Assembly (NCBI GenBank): GCA_013398275.1
Contig: VZSE01005944.1
Coordinates: forward strand, 434,001 to 498,000
Reading direction: 5' to 3'
Length of the DNA: 64,000 bases
Origin: Promerops cafer
Taxonomy: Eukaryota > Chordata > Aves > Passeriformes > Nectariniidae
Shown: positions 12,293 through 27,200 of the stretch, in pieces
How the letters are laid out: each line of letters opens with the position of its first letter
How positions within the stretch are numbered: position 1 is the stretch's first letter
Notes under the pieces: generated by a model
Seen by the model: only the letters and a program-made list of their open reading frames with translations
What the model was told of the DNA's origin: nothing
Database searches by the model: none
Made by a program: the position numbers and the translations under genes

Positions 12293-15200
12293 GTATTCTT
12301 CCCTCTTTTTGCTGCTAAATTATAATTTATAACTGTAAAAATCAACGGGGAAAAAAGAGAGACACAGTCATGTGTATTCGTTTAGTTGGTAAGTCTTCTT
12401 CACTTTAATAGCCAAACCTACAGTAGAGAATAAAGCTTTAAGCCTTGATTTGCAGAACTGTCCTACAAAGTTGACTCTGTACACCTAGCTGCTAGAAGCT
12501 TTTGACACACCACGTCTTCAGAGTTTTCTTTTTTCAAAGAAGATAGCTTTTGTCATCAGCAGAGCTGATGGCAGAAAAGCATGCAGAAGGTTTTGTTTAT
12601 GTATACTACTCAGTGTAATTTAATAAACTGTCACAATGTTTCATGTGGCCAGTGGAGCAAACATCAGTGGCTTTTGTTCCTCTAAGACTTCTGGTTCACA
12701 CAAAGAACTACAGTGTGTGCATTCCTCACCATAGTAATTTTCTTAAAGGCAAGAGTTTGTTTTTAAAAGAAGTATGTAAGCTTCTCTGGGTAATTTGCAG
12801 TATTGGTCTTAATTCTTAGAATGCTTGTGCCTTTGTGTATTCCCTAAGATCTTTAAATAGCAGTGAACATTGGGCCACTCTTACCTTGTTCAGTTGCTGT
12901 TAATGTTTGTGACAAGCTTAGGGTTATTGTTTTTTCTCTCTTCCCACTTTAGATAATTAAATAAGCCATTGACTTTTGCAAAACGTGCTTGGTCTGCTTA
13001 GCTGTTGCTTTGTTCCCACCAAGAGTATCTTCCCTGCCTTAATCCTCCTAGGCTGAGACCTTCTGAGTACTGACTCATTTGAAGAGGAACAAGAATTGAC
13101 AATTCACTTAGACTATTTTGCTTAACAAATGCAAGAAATTCCAGAATCTTCTAGTTTATTTGGCTGAGATAATTCAAATAGAGGTGTTCATATTGTAAGA
13201 TGTACAAGACCTTCAGTACATTTGGACTTAATAAAAGTGGCACAGTAGCTTTTTGCACTAATAGTAAGCAAATTTCTGGAGTTATAAAAAGACCTCTCTT
13301 GCTCTCTTCTGCCTTTGCTGCAATTTCAAAGGTTAAAATACTCTTCTGTCTAACATCAATTATTTTGTTAATTGTCATACTTATTGTTCATTTTAAAGGG
13401 TCTCTTGACTTGGTTTAGTTGCTGATACTTCAAAATTTATTATGAGATTTCATTTTCAACAGCAATTTAAGCATGTTTGTAATCATAAAGAGGATATTTT
13501 TTGCAGAGGGGAGAGGAAATAGAAGGGATGAAAGCTCTATAGCCATTTTAGTTGCTCTTCCATTTGGTATGATTCTTTATATCAAATACAGCCTTAAATT
13601 TCTGATCTAATCCTCATAGGGTTCATATGTCAGTCTTGAATTGCATTCTATTGGCAGTCTCATGGCAAAAAGTATTGGAATATTCGGGGTATTTTTTTAA
13701 GCCAGAGGTCTTATTCAAGTCACCTGGGGTGATGCAAAAGCTATTGGTTATTTTTTGTGAAAAAGGGAGACAGTTAATCAACAAAAACTTACTTGCTTTC
13801 TAACAAGCTCTTTTATGATTTTACCATTTTGTCTATCACCATGGCAGTGATTCTTGTTTGTGAGAGGAAACACCTGGTCTCTCAAATTTAGAGAAACAAT
13901 TCAGCAAGGGAAGTTACAGTTGGGAACATTTTCACGTTGGTCTGAAGAGCTCTTTCTTTAGTGGTGCAGGCCATGTGTCATTGACACAGGCTAATGCTGA
14001 GCCTTTACCTTCCTTAAAGAATCTGACAAGTGCCTTTGTCTCATCATAAGCAGGAAAAGGCAAGTCCTGAATGTGTTTCTCATAAGTTTCTAAATATTAT
14101 GTTTGCACAGATGCTTGCAGATTTCACTGTGCATCTTAGAACAGCATTTCCTTCTTATTCCCCATCAATGCACTGCTCTGCACATCAACCTTTGTCTTCC
14201 CAAATTCACAGTCTCATGTAGCAAGCCCTTATGTCCTTGGGTAATACTTAGAGCACCAATCAATTTCAGACTTGGATGAGGCAAGTAAACCTTTGATGTG
14301 CTGGAGAGAATTCCCTAAATTGTATACAATCAAAGTCATTCACTTAGAACTAAAACAGTGCTTGGTATACTTGAAGTTAAGGAAGAGTATAGATGAATGA
14401 TGCATGCATATAACTGTGCTTCTCCCAGTGCTAGGTGTAGCAATAAATAAGGGCTATTTAGAACAAAACTTAAAACTCAAACATGATGCTTACTGCATCA
14501 TATGTGATAGATGCTTACATTGTAAAAAAAGATTCATAGAAGGCAGAGGAGTATTCACAAAGCTTAAGTGAGCCTTTACATTACAAAGTTGTTTTAATCC
14601 CTGCATACTTGAAAGGGGGCAGTTCCTTCCAAGTTGACTTAGACCACTCTCCATTGAAATAACATTGTCTTACTTACAGTGGGGAGTTTGTATAGTGTGC
14701 CTGTACATATTTGCAGACTCCCATGTTAAAACTACTTCAGAAAGAGGGATCATGGTATATTCAATGGATTTGACCACTAAATCACTGTGTTTTAGGGGGA
14801 TTTTTTTCATTTATGTGACCTGTGTATATCTATATGCTCTGCTGTGTTGCAGTTGAAAGTATGCAGTGACTTTTCATACTGTAAACTGCTCTAGCACGTA
14901 ATTAACAGAAACTAAAATTCAGATCTAGTACGCCTGCTTCAGTGATCTTAACTCTAAAAGATCAGTTGTTACATAAAGCTACTAATGAGAAGTTTCTAGA
15001 ATTATTGCTGAATAATTAATGCAGTAGTTAAATGGGCCATGAGGCTTGTACTTGCTCATTTTTCTTTCTTCATGTGCAGGGTTATAATTAGTTTGTAGCA
15101 AACTTTATCCAAAATATGTCCATTAATAGTCTTAAGGTAAACATTTAACTAATTAATAGCTATGCAAATCAACTTTTCCTTTTTCTCCCCCCCATCTTGA

Positions 15201-18200
15201 TTTACTGTACCAGACGAATGAAAATGACCTGAAGAAGTTTTTTGCTCAGTATGGCAGTGTGACAGAAGTGAAGATAATAAATGACAGAGCTGGAGTATCA
15301 AAGGGGTTGGTATAGAATGAGTGTATTATAGAAATTGAAAGTAACAGAAAGCTGACTATAGTAAATTTGATTGATTTTTTTTTTCATAGCTCATAATTTT
15401 TTATCATTGATGTTTCAGTTATTCTGTAAGTGCAAAAATCTGTTATTGCCCTCTAATATCTCTATATAAATGTCTCCAATTTGCATAACTAAACCTCTGT
15501 TAGTCACGTTATAAGATGAAGCTGTGTGCAGCTAGGACAAAACCAGTAGTTTCCATTTTTTCAGGTTTTCTTAGTGACTGTTACTTTAGTAGATTGTCCT
15601 AGCAAGGTTATTTGGTTATTAAATAGATTTATTTTTGTTACTGAAAGCCATTATGGAAAGGAGTCTAAAGGGGAGGAAGAGCTGAGATACACCTGATTGT
15701 GCTGGAGTGCTTGGCAGTAACAGATTTTTGTGCGAAGATTTCTGGAACAGCAGCATAAGGGACAATCTGATACTAAATCATGATTACTTAAAATGGAGAC
15801 TGAGACTGGAAGGCACCAGTAGGAGAAATGGCACAGAACAAATATGGACAAAGATTAAGATTTCGTAGTAAAATTATTGCTGCAACCCAAAAGACGATGA
15901 TGTAAATAAGGTGGGAAAGTGCACTGCCAGAGAAGGAGGGAAGGAGGGCTGAAGCAAAAGGGAATGTGCATGAGTGTTCCTCTGAAGTTTTCTCCTGAAC
16001 AGTAAGGACAGTTTTAATGCTGTCAGAGCTTAACATGTATCAGCAAATTATGTGCTGTGCTGATGCTCTTAGCACAGAGAGTGCACTTGCATGACATCAG
16101 AGACTTGGTCCCAGATCTGTCAGCAAGCCTCTTGCCCTTTTAGTAAATTCCAAGAAGTATCTGAGAATTGCAGTGCGTGTGTCCATATAACCCATAATAA
16201 TTATGCGGCTGTGATTACCAACATATGTCTCACAGCAGATATGTTGGAAAATAATTTCTTTCCATGCTGTTAGGATTTCTGTTGAACTCGAAGCACAGGC
16301 TTCATTGCTTCTGCTTGTCAAGTGTTTTTAAAAACTTAAAAGTTTGTGCTTACATCTATTAGTTTATTGTTCAGTCAGTCTACAGAATGAAAAGTTGGTT
16401 TAGGTAAGGTCCCAAGCAGGAAAATACTTTGTCATCTTTGAACTTGGAAATGTTTCCAGTTTAGAGAATCCAATACAAGAAAAGCCCACAAATTTGAAAG
16501 TACAGATGGTCAGATTTACTGAACTTCTCTATTTAAATTAGCATACAAATGCTCACAAAGATTGATAACCTTGCATTGCAAAATCTGATCTGCTGGCAAG
16601 AGGGGCAGAAGCTTGTACCTTCTGTAATCTGACCCTGAGAAATGAACCATGACCCTAACATGTGTACAGAAATACACATTTCACATTTCAAAGATATGAA
16701 AAATATTTGAAATTTAGGAAGCCAGATTTAATGGAGGGGGGAGGAAGGTTTTTTGGGTTTTCTTATGTATATGTTGTATGCATTCAGATACTTACTTTGC
16801 ACTGGCAGTGCCACCAAGATTACTCTGGGAATGAATTGAGGGGGTTTGGAAAAGCAGGAGTTCTGAGTGGAAAGCCTGTTTGATTTATTGCAGCAGTTAG
16901 AAGAGGTGTGGTAAAAGACCCACTGTGTCACAAAGTATGAGAATTGCCTCATCCTTAATCTCCACAGAATTCTTTTTAATGCTAATCCTATTAAGAATTA
17001 CAGGAGAGTTCACAGATCACTGTTACATCACTGCTTTTTCTGAGAACTCAGTTTAAAATAGTGGATTGTGTTTGTGGCAGTGGGGAGCATTCACAGTTTT
17101 TGCTGAAGTAGGTGGGAGCTGTACTGTGAATTACAGTATAATATTAACTTTAAAAAAATCCCAAATGTCTCATCTTTGGTCACCACAACAAGTGAAAGGT
17201 TTAGATTAAAATCTTTGTTTAATAACAGTGAAGGAATTTAAGACATAGGCTGAGTAACAAGAACAGCTGGTCATTCATGGTGGTATTTTGCCACGTACCT
17301 GGATGCAATAGGGAAGATGCTAGGAGTACAGTTGTTAATTCAATCTTTACTTCTAGGGTTGTTTTTTTACCCATTAATTTTCCGTGTAATGTCACTTACA
17401 CTGTACATCAAGTGACTATATGCTGTGTTTGTAAATACAAGCTTTAGAGGCTTAGCTTCTGTCATTTTTGTTTAGGTATGGCTTTGTTACATTTGAAACC
17501 CAAGAAGAGGCACAGAAGATTTTACAAGATGTAAGTGACAGTCCCCATTGTGTTTGTTTCTTACATGAATTAATTCATTTCATACTAAGCCTGAGTAGTC
17601 TGGTCCTCTGTTTGCCAAGTTGAATTTGAAGATAAGTTTGGTATGATAGTTAAAATGGTTTAAAGAGATCTAAGATAAGATTTATACTGAGATATTCTGG
17701 AACTTAGGAAGGAAGTTCTAGTTCATAGTACAGTTTTTGACTTTGACATTGGTCTTTCTTTTCTTTGTCTACAGTACATGTTAAGTTATGAAAACTTTAT
17801 CCTTCCCATTCCACTACTGTCAAGATTTTTGTGTAGAAATTAGGAAGATAACGGCTGTCTTTTATTCGGTCATGTTTGTTTGTCAGACCTGATTCAATTC
17901 TTTTTAGTAACAATTGGGTTCCCTTGAAGACTTCAGTGATGAAAGTCAAGTCATTCAATTTTTGCTTCTTTTAGCTATGTTACTGTCTTGACACTCCTTG
18001 TAGAGCCTCCCTTGACACATGGTCAGCTCTTCAGTTCATTTGGTTTTGTGAAATGTGTGCTCTTGTATTTTGGTTGGAACGTATTGGAGACATCTGTCAG
18101 TCAGGAGTTACATTTTCACGTGAGGGTATCAAGGTGCAAGGAAAAAAAACCAAGAAAATGGCATCTGAGACATGCAGATCGCCTTCTCACAATTAGAAGG

Positions 18201-21200
18201 CTGGTTAAAATGTTGGAAATTCCAAACCTTTGTTTGAAATTAGTGGAGCTAAAAGAGTATACAAGCAGAAACTTCTTGAGTCAGCTGACTTTCTTGCCCT
18301 GGCTTTTTTAAAATTGCTTTATTTCTGTGAGCTAAACACCCATGGTACTGAGTACCATTTTGTAAATGGTACCATTTTGCCCCTTTTGTACCTGGAAGGC
18401 TGCTCCATGTGAAGTCTTACTGATGTCTTTACTTTGCCTGCTGTAAGTTCTTTAATTTACTGTTGAGTTTTTCTATATGAAATTCTGATCATCCTCTGTT
18501 TTTTTTCTTCTTTAGTCCTACTCTTCTATTTGGAGTAATGTCTCCACAGCTTCCTTTTATGTTGCACTCTACTAACTATGTGTTGGTACTAAAAACAGAC
18601 CTTGAGGAGTTTTGCCAGGTTCCAGACACATATCCTAGGGTCTGGTTTCAACAGAACTGCTCTCATGCTCAATGTATCTAACTTACTAAGTTATTTTTCA
18701 CTTCTCAGACGCCTAGATCTGTGTAGAAAATAGTAATGTCTTCTTTCTTTAATTCTAGGCTAAAAAACTCAATTATAAGGATAAGAAATTGAATATTGGA
18801 CCAGCAATAAGAAAACAAGTGCGGAGTCCTAATGCTCGTATGTATTTTTACTTGCATTTGTGTATTGTCAGTATGAATATAAGATTTTAAGCAAGATGTA
18901 CCTGGTCTTGCACTGCAGTAATGCTGTGTGTGGTGTGTGCTCAGAATGGTTTGCAGTGGAAGCAAATGCATGCGAGTGAAAAGGTTTAAATAAATAGGTT
19001 TAAGGACTCTTGGTTCTTTTATCTCTCAATATGTTGTTTCTTTTACTTTATTGGAGAGAGTTACCTATCTAGGAGCATACTGAATGCAAGTTCAAGTTGC
19101 CTGGCAGAACCTTAAATCTAAACATTTAGTGTGTCTTCACAGGTTCTACAGGATAAAGCTACAGGCTCTGCTGGTTAGTTGCATTGCTACTCATTGATTA
19201 TGTTATTAAAACCCATCAGGATTGTTGCATCTTGCTTTCTTTGGTGGAAACCATAAGGCATGGGTGGTTGCAGTCCCCACTCTCTTCTTGAGCTGTTTGT
19301 GCTAAGATATTGAATGGATAGTGAAAATGTAGGCTATAAAGCACCAACTTTTAAGATGAGATCTGTCAGTTGTCTTCAGTAAGGGCTGTGTGTTAGAGAT
19401 GTAAAATAGATTTCTTTTTTTAAGTGCAGCAGGCAATGTAGTGTACTTATGGACTTTGCTGCAGTATTTGTCCTATGGTACCCTTTGGAAGAGTTAGGAA
19501 AAACCCACCCTTTTGCCCATCTTCATTCTGAGGCCAGAATACAGAAGAAAGTTGGTTTAATTCTGAAGCTTTCTTTAGTTTGTCGTGCTCTGTCAGTTCA
19601 CTTGTGCACTAACGCTGTTGGTGCAGACACACTTGCTGAAGACAGGAAGTTTGCCTCCTCCCCCACTTGTGCCTAAGTTTGGCCTTTTCCCTTGTGTAAG
19701 TGTATGGGTTCTTATTTACCCAGAGGAAATGGAATACTTGTTCAAGCTTCATAATTTCTTTGCTCTAGAAATCATTCCGTATGATCTTTGCTCAGTCATC
19801 CTCAAGAGATTGTATGCCATTTTCTTGCTATGCTTTATTTCACTTTCCATCTTTGACTTGTATTTTCTCAGTTGTGTTGCCTGGTTTGTGGGGCTTCCTT
19901 CCTCTGACTCTTATAATGAATGTGTAAATTGATAGAAAAGGGGCATATCTCTGTGTTTTGAGACATGAGGCAACAGAGGGGTAAACCAAAAATTTTTAAA
20001 AAAACTTTTTGAAGAAAGCTTCTGCGTCCTTTTGAGATCTTTATTTGTGGACCTGTTCAACTACCTGTTGTCTCTCATGCCTAGGATAGATCTATGATAC
20101 AAGATCATATTGGCATCCAGACACATCCTAAGGCCTGGTTTCAGTATGTCTGCTCTCCTGCTCAATGTATCTCAGTCACCAGGATGCTTCGTCCTACTGC
20201 AGTTCATCTAGGCTTCATGAAGCCAGAACACCTGGACTTACAGTGTCCCTGTAGAGCTGTGGTTCCATTTTATTTCGCAGAATTAAGGAGCTGTATAATA
20301 TCCTGCTGTCCTCTATAGCCCACATATATAGTGCTTATCTTTCATACTGTAAAGCACAATGATTTTTAGCTCTTCTGTCATCATAGGATCATTTATTGTA
20401 AGAGCTTTGAACATAACTGGGAGAGCCACTTGATTTGCTTTTCCCCCGCATCAAAATGTATTTTTTCATCAGTGAATTTCCTACGTTTGTTGGAGAAGAT
20501 TTCCTTTTTCTTTGCCAGAGACTTACTCAACAGTGGCAGAAAGTTTGTGCAATTTACTTGGTAGCTGGTGGACAGGATTGTTGGCCATGGGATCGTATTG
20601 ATCTCCTCATCTGAGATACCAGTAAGTGCTATTCTAGATTGCTTACTGGAGCTAAAACAGCCTTTAGTTTTCCTAAGGTGTGCTTAACATCATCCTAACA
20701 AACATCTTAGCCTGTCTATGGATAATATTTCAGCTGTGTTGTATCTAGGTGTCTTAAGGCTCTTCTAGGAATTAGTCAAACTCTTCCTATCAATAAAAGC
20801 TCTGGAATCCCTGTGGGACCCTTCTTGGTTTTCCACTGGGCATTCTGGTGATCTCTGCAGTGTTCTGTCTGTTCATAAAATGGCACTTCATGGTGGCTTT
20901 TACCTTCGCAAGGCAAGATGAAAAACTAAAACTTACTTAGTGGTATTATGTTGTGTTCTTCCTGATTTTTTTCTATTTTTAGTACTATGTTACTATTTTG
21001 TGATTTCAGCTTCAGTTACAGAATTAATTTTCCTTTTTTTTTCTCTCCAGGAATCTCCCCATATTATGTGTTCTGTTTAATTATTTATATGGATGTCATC
21101 TTCTGCAGCCTTTCCCATCTAGCTCTGGAGACATCCTGTGGCCATCTGCTTTCATGATCATGTTTGAGAGGGAATTGAAATGGCATTAAACAAGCTGCTC

Positions 21201-24200
21201 CACTTTCTTTCCTTTGAATGTTTTCTCTTTGTGAAGATCAAAAGTGATCTTCTTTTTTTCATAGTGTACATATCTGAAAAAAATTATTTATAAATAAATT
21301 CTTAAATATTTATTCTAGGTTCTGCTGTGACACCACAAGCTGGTACAATGTATGCAACTACTGCTGTATCACCAGAAGCTGGTACAATGTATTTGACCAC
21401 TTCGAGTGGATATCCATATGTTTACCATAATGGAGTGGCTTATTTTCATACATCTGAAGTCTCTCCTGTTCAGCAGCCATGGCCAGTAAGGAATTCATTT
21501 TGGTATTTATGCTTTTCTATGGACCAGGATAACTGCAGTGTTTTCAAGTCCCTTCTGCTTCAGTTTCTTCAGCTATGCCTCGTGCTGGATGTTTAAATGG
21601 CTTCCTTTTATTAGACTGTTTGTGTTGTTTTGTTTGGGTTTTTTAAAATAACACTTCAGTTTATTTTGCTTCTACAGAGCACTTTTCCTTTGGTGTGACC
21701 TATTGAACAGGATAGTTCATAATCAGTCTGGGCCTTGCCCCAGGAGTAAGTTTTATATCTCTAGGTAGTGGTGGCCTAGTGCTTTCTAGAAAGGTGTGAG
21801 TATGCCAGAGATTTTTGTTTGATCTAACATAAGCTGTTAGACACTCTGGATTGGAAGCAGCGGGAGTGTAGGTTAAAATTTTGTGAATCATTTTCAAAAG
21901 AGAAGGGGGTGGTTCAGCATTTTAGTACTCCAGAGCTGTGTGTAATAGGAGTGACCATTTATGAAATTGCTGCATTAAGATTTGTAACATCTTTTCTTTT
22001 GAAGTCTCGCTCTGTTTCCAGTTCACCTGTGATGGTTGCTCCACCAGTTTATCAGTCTCCTACGTACCATTATCAGGTATCTGTTTGAAAATGATTTTCA
22101 GACCATCACTAATCCTCCAGCCATGCAGTACTATTTGCAGCACTGTCCCAGGTCTGTTTATTCTCAGGAAATAAAAAGACTGTTTGTAATAGTAGTATGA
22201 AACATATTTAATTTCACTGAAGACTTTTCACTGGAATACAGTTTATTTTGCTTATGTAACTACATGAAAGTTTAATGAATTACATTTTCTTTTGTGTTGC
22301 AGGACAACTGGCTTATCATCTAAGCCAAACTCCTGCTCAGAGTAGGCCTCATTAGATCAGGTTTCTTTGTCCAGTTGGGTTTTTAAAAGTAGCTCCAAAT
22401 GATAAAGATTCCACACAACGTTTCTGGAGAGCCTCTTTCTATGCTTGACCCTTCTCATTGTAAAAGACTTTTCCCTTAAAGCTACATTTTTTTAGTGGTC
22501 CAGCTTGGGTCTATGGATTCATGTGCTCTGAGCACCTCTGTTGAGAATCTGATTTAAGTATTTTTGAAGTTTATGAAATGGTCAAGTTGGAGGCTGAGGG
22601 GAAATAGACAAAACCATGTTCCTAAATTATTTGGGGCTTAATCAAAATCATATTTCCTCTTTTTAGTTGAGAATTAATTGAAGATTTGAGAATAATAACA
22701 TTCTATATATATTTGTTCTTCACCATGTTAGTGACATCATCTTGTTCAATTCTAGGCACCAACACAGTGTCTTTCAAGTCAGTGGCAGTGGTCTGTTCCA
22801 CAGGTAAATACACTTCATAATTGCAGCATTTTACCATTACTTTTCACCTAGTTTAAAGGTATGCTCTGCTTATCCAAGAGTGATATTTCCCACTATTCAC
22901 AACCTGGTTGAAATTAGTATTAATTGCTGTATTTTAGAAATGTATTGACAACATTTACTGCTTCAATGGAAGGCATAAAATAGCATCTGTTGAAACATTA
23001 AATATAAATCTGGTGTGAAGAAAACATCTTCCCCTCCCCTTCCATTTAGCAGAATATTTGAATCAAATTACCTAAAAAATTCTTTAGAAGCAGGTAAAAA
23101 CTGCCTAATTTTGCTTGATTAAACAACTGGATATTAACTTACCAATTAGCTGATAACGGTGACATTTCATAAGAGTAGAGTTAGCAGAAGCACGTGGACA
23201 CACACTGGGTGAAATTAGACCCAGGCCCTTGAAGTAGGAAGAAGATACTGTTAACTTAGTCATTTTTGGGGGAGAGTTTATCTGTTTTGTAAAAGAGCAG
23301 CTTAATATGGAAATCTTGACACCTGAGGAACTCAAAGAGCTTGAACCTGAAAGGAGGACCAAGTCCCTTAAGCTTGAACTGTTACAATGCAGCCTCATTA
23401 CTTTAATAGCAGCCAGCCCTGCCCAGTTATGGTCTGTTCCACTCTAATAGATCAATCCACTGCATTGAAATCAGGGTGCTGAATTATGGAGATACTCTAA
23501 TTATTTTAAAACAAAGAACTTGTTTTGCTAGTGTAACAGTGTTGCAAGGGAAAATTTAGCTGTAGTATGTTCCTGTGATCTTGAGATTAAATGTGAATTT
23601 TTCAAGTTTTAGGATTTTGCAATGCTCTCCAAAACGTAAATAAAATCTGCAAATCAGATAAAATTAAAGGACATTTTTTTTTCTTCTACTACGTGACCAT
23701 TCTATCCACTTCCCCTTCTCTTAGTTTCTTTAGGTTATCGAAGATTAATTTGACACTTTATTTTAAAGCTTTATCTTTTGTTTATATGTAGCAAAGAAGA
23801 CTGTAAAATACGCTCTTCTCTTTATCCTGCTTAAATCACAAAATTTATTAGAATAATATGTTTTATTTCAGTCTCCTACCTCTTCTCCTCCACTCCTATA
23901 TCTGCAACCATCTGAAGTCTTCTATCAGCCAATAGGAATTAACCAGGAAGGTGGATGTATATCTCCACCTCTCCTAATGGAAGCTGCAGTTCCTGAGGTA
24001 TTTTTAAAAATGTAAAAAAGTGTACTGAAATTTGAAGTGCTTCTTTGCGATTGAAAAATACAATCTTTTATTTTGAGCACTGGCTGTTAGAGCAGTTAGG
24101 TCAACTGTTCCAGTACTTATGTTGATGTTAAATAATTTCAGGTGTCCTCAAGTTAGGACTTCTCTTCCTGTCTAGGAGAATGCTTTGATTCTGAAATATT

Positions 24201-27200
24201 TTAGAGAGGCACAAATATATAGGTATATAAAGACAGCAATATAAGGACTTGTCAATTGGTTTTGTTTGCAAGTAATGTTTAAGTAAAATGGGAGTTCATT
24301 CTTTGGAATGTTTGGTTTAATATCCCTGAGCCACAGTAGTTTCCTAAAATAATTCTTTTGTGAGTAGAAGCTTGTTTCTAAATATGCTGATGATCTGAAT
24401 TAATTGAGTGCTTTATTGTACTTTAAAAATCTCAAGCATTAGAAATGTTACTGATATAGAATCAAAAAACTGTAAGGAAAATATACTTAATCATTCAACC
24501 AATCTCTTCATAATTGGATATTAAAAACGATAGTAAATGGCTACAGAAAAACTGAATTACACACATTTTCAATTTGGTATTAATTGGTACCTCTCAAATA
24601 TTCATTCCTCATGAACAGGGAGGCCAAAATAGATGTTAAATTAGGACATATAATTATTAATATTAGTAATCAAGTATTGTTCCAAAAGTAAATGGGTATT
24701 TTATTCCTACAAGAGAAATTCCAAAACTGGTATTTTAGACATCTGAAGTGGAAAATTCTGACATGTGGAAGTAATTTAATTTCCCTACAAAGATACTGAA
24801 TAATACAAGGCTTGGATTACGGGCGTTTTTCTTCCTTTTTGAAAGTGCGTAAACCTTGGTATTTATTTTATAATCATAATCTTATTAACAGTACTATTTT
24901 ACCTTTACTATTTCATGATTTTGATATAAAGGTGTACAGAGATCTGAAATCAGTGAGCACTAAGAAAATAGATTAAATTATTTAAGGAATATTTCAATAA
25001 TGTGCTCTTGGTTTACAGGTAGGCAATTCGTTCATGTTAAAGGAAGCAGTGTGTCAAATTTCAGAAGAATGGTGTAAAATTCCAAGAATAGTCTGTATTA
25101 CTTGTATGTAAATATTTTATAAGTCTGATACTGCTAGGAGTTACATTTTCAATTACTAATCTACACATTTAAACACTGTTCCCATTAGAGCTGAGTGAGA
25201 TGGATTTGTAATAGAGCAGCTGCTACTTCTTTCAAGGACAGTGATTTGTGAAACTGATTTAAGATAAACTAAGTTTACTAAACTTCACTAATCAGTGGGG
25301 AAAACATAGATTTAAATATTGAAATTGTGTTTTTAAAAAAGCCAGTGGTTCAGATAAACATAGCCCACAATTTGAAGTTTTAAGGATTCTAAATTCAAAT
25401 GAAAGGCTTAAAAACTTAACATGGTAAAACAAGCTTTTTGTGCTAATTTTTTATATTTTTTTTAATACCAGCTGTATTCTGATCATGGAGTTCAAACACT
25501 ACATCACCAGCCCTATGTCCAGAGTCACATAGCCATGCCTGCAGCTGTGAGTATCAAATCAAGATAGTTACAGCAAGCATGGCAGTATTGCTGTCTTTTT
25601 TCTTCAAGCAGTGACAGTAAGACAAGAGGGGAATGGATGAAAAAGTCTTTTATTAATGAATTGCTGAATAAGGAAATAGGAAATACTGGAGAGAAGCTGA
25701 GATTTTTCTTCAATTGAAGTGTTGTTACAGAGGGACAAACATATTAATTATTTTGGAACTATTTGGGAAACTAAGAAGTCAAAACATGACTAGTTATTTT
25801 AAGACTGAGCTACAAAGTAAACTGCAAATAAGAAACATTTTTGCAAGAAAATGGTGAACCTTATTCAGAACTTTAAGATGATGGTTACAATTCCTTGTTT
25901 CTTTCTCCGGGTCTTGACCTTATGTTCATTACCAGCCTTAGAAAAGCATCTCCTGTTGTGAAGACTTGAGATTTTGAAACACGGATGATGAAAAACTGTC
26001 CCAGTCAGTCACCTCTGGGTGTTTTCTTGTGCAGTTCTGATTTAGAAAGGCCATTTGAATATTATTCCATGTCACCTGATGCAAGTTGTTGTATTTTTTT
26101 GGTTTCCAGTTTAAGGTCCTCGTGCCTAAATTAATAAGGCTGTTCACGCCATACATGAAATAATGTCAAAACTGATTTGCGTGATGACAGAGATCCAAAG
26201 TTGTCAGTAATTATACTTGATATTACAGCACTTACACTTCTGTGAAAGGTGCTTTCTCAGATGCAAGTGGAAGACTAAACATGAGTGAATAAAAGCCATG
26301 TTATAAGCTCTCTTTCCCACATATTTTTAATTTATTTTATTTCTCGTAGCATTTTTTTGGACTATTGTGTAACAGTATGTACTAGATATTTCCAGCAGAG
26401 GGGGCTGTAACCCAAGTGTTGTCTTGCAATAAAGTGCCCTGTATTTCTTGCTCATTCTTTCCTGTTTTCTCAGAAGTCTTGTTACCTAGAATTAAAACTC
26501 TGCTCTGTTCAGGTCTCAAGTAGATTCACAGATGGTTAAACTCCTCCAAAGGCTTACTGACCTCTGATAATTTTATTCGTTACAGGTTGATGCTGAATAG
26601 TCTTTGTGCTTTAAGTTTTTTTTATTTATTTAGTTAGCTTCATTTACTAGTAATTAGTAGTTCTAAAATATAACTTTCCCTTCTAAATTTTCATATTACC
26701 TTTTCATATAGCCACTTGGAGTTTGACTCTGTTTCCTAAGTAATGAATATGATCAGCTTGTATTGTCTGTCAGCGTGGCTGAGCTCTCATCAATGATTGA
26801 AAAAGGCAGATGTTGTCAGCACGCTGCTATGTGTTAGGCAAGTGGCTGTGGTGTTACCACCTGCTCTCTGGCTGCAGAAGGCGACTGCCTGGTGGCTGTA
26901 GTTTTCTTAAAATACCCTAAAAATTATATCTGCTGCTTGAGAGCTGCCAAGTGGCCACATAAGAGAAAGCAGGTGCCTGAAGTAATGACTGTACCTTGGA
27001 GGTAATCTGCTAATTGCCTCTACTGCACTGTGTATTCCCAGTGCAGTTCCTGGGCTTTATCCTAGGAGCTGTAAGTCAGGTGGTGAGAGTAGGATGCTAC
27101 AGCTGGTATCCAGATATTTTTGACAGTTGTAGACTTCTTACAGCTTTCAAATGCAGCTCACAGCACATCATTCTCTCTGTTCTACCATCAGTACAACCAG

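Noticed and set aside
22302..22344. Acceptor-like TTGTGTTGCAG in BOLL intron 6 as an extra exon
   Set aside because: In phase it gives six codons and a stop, with no donor and no conservation with known BOLL. Coding exons 6 and 7 join well without it.
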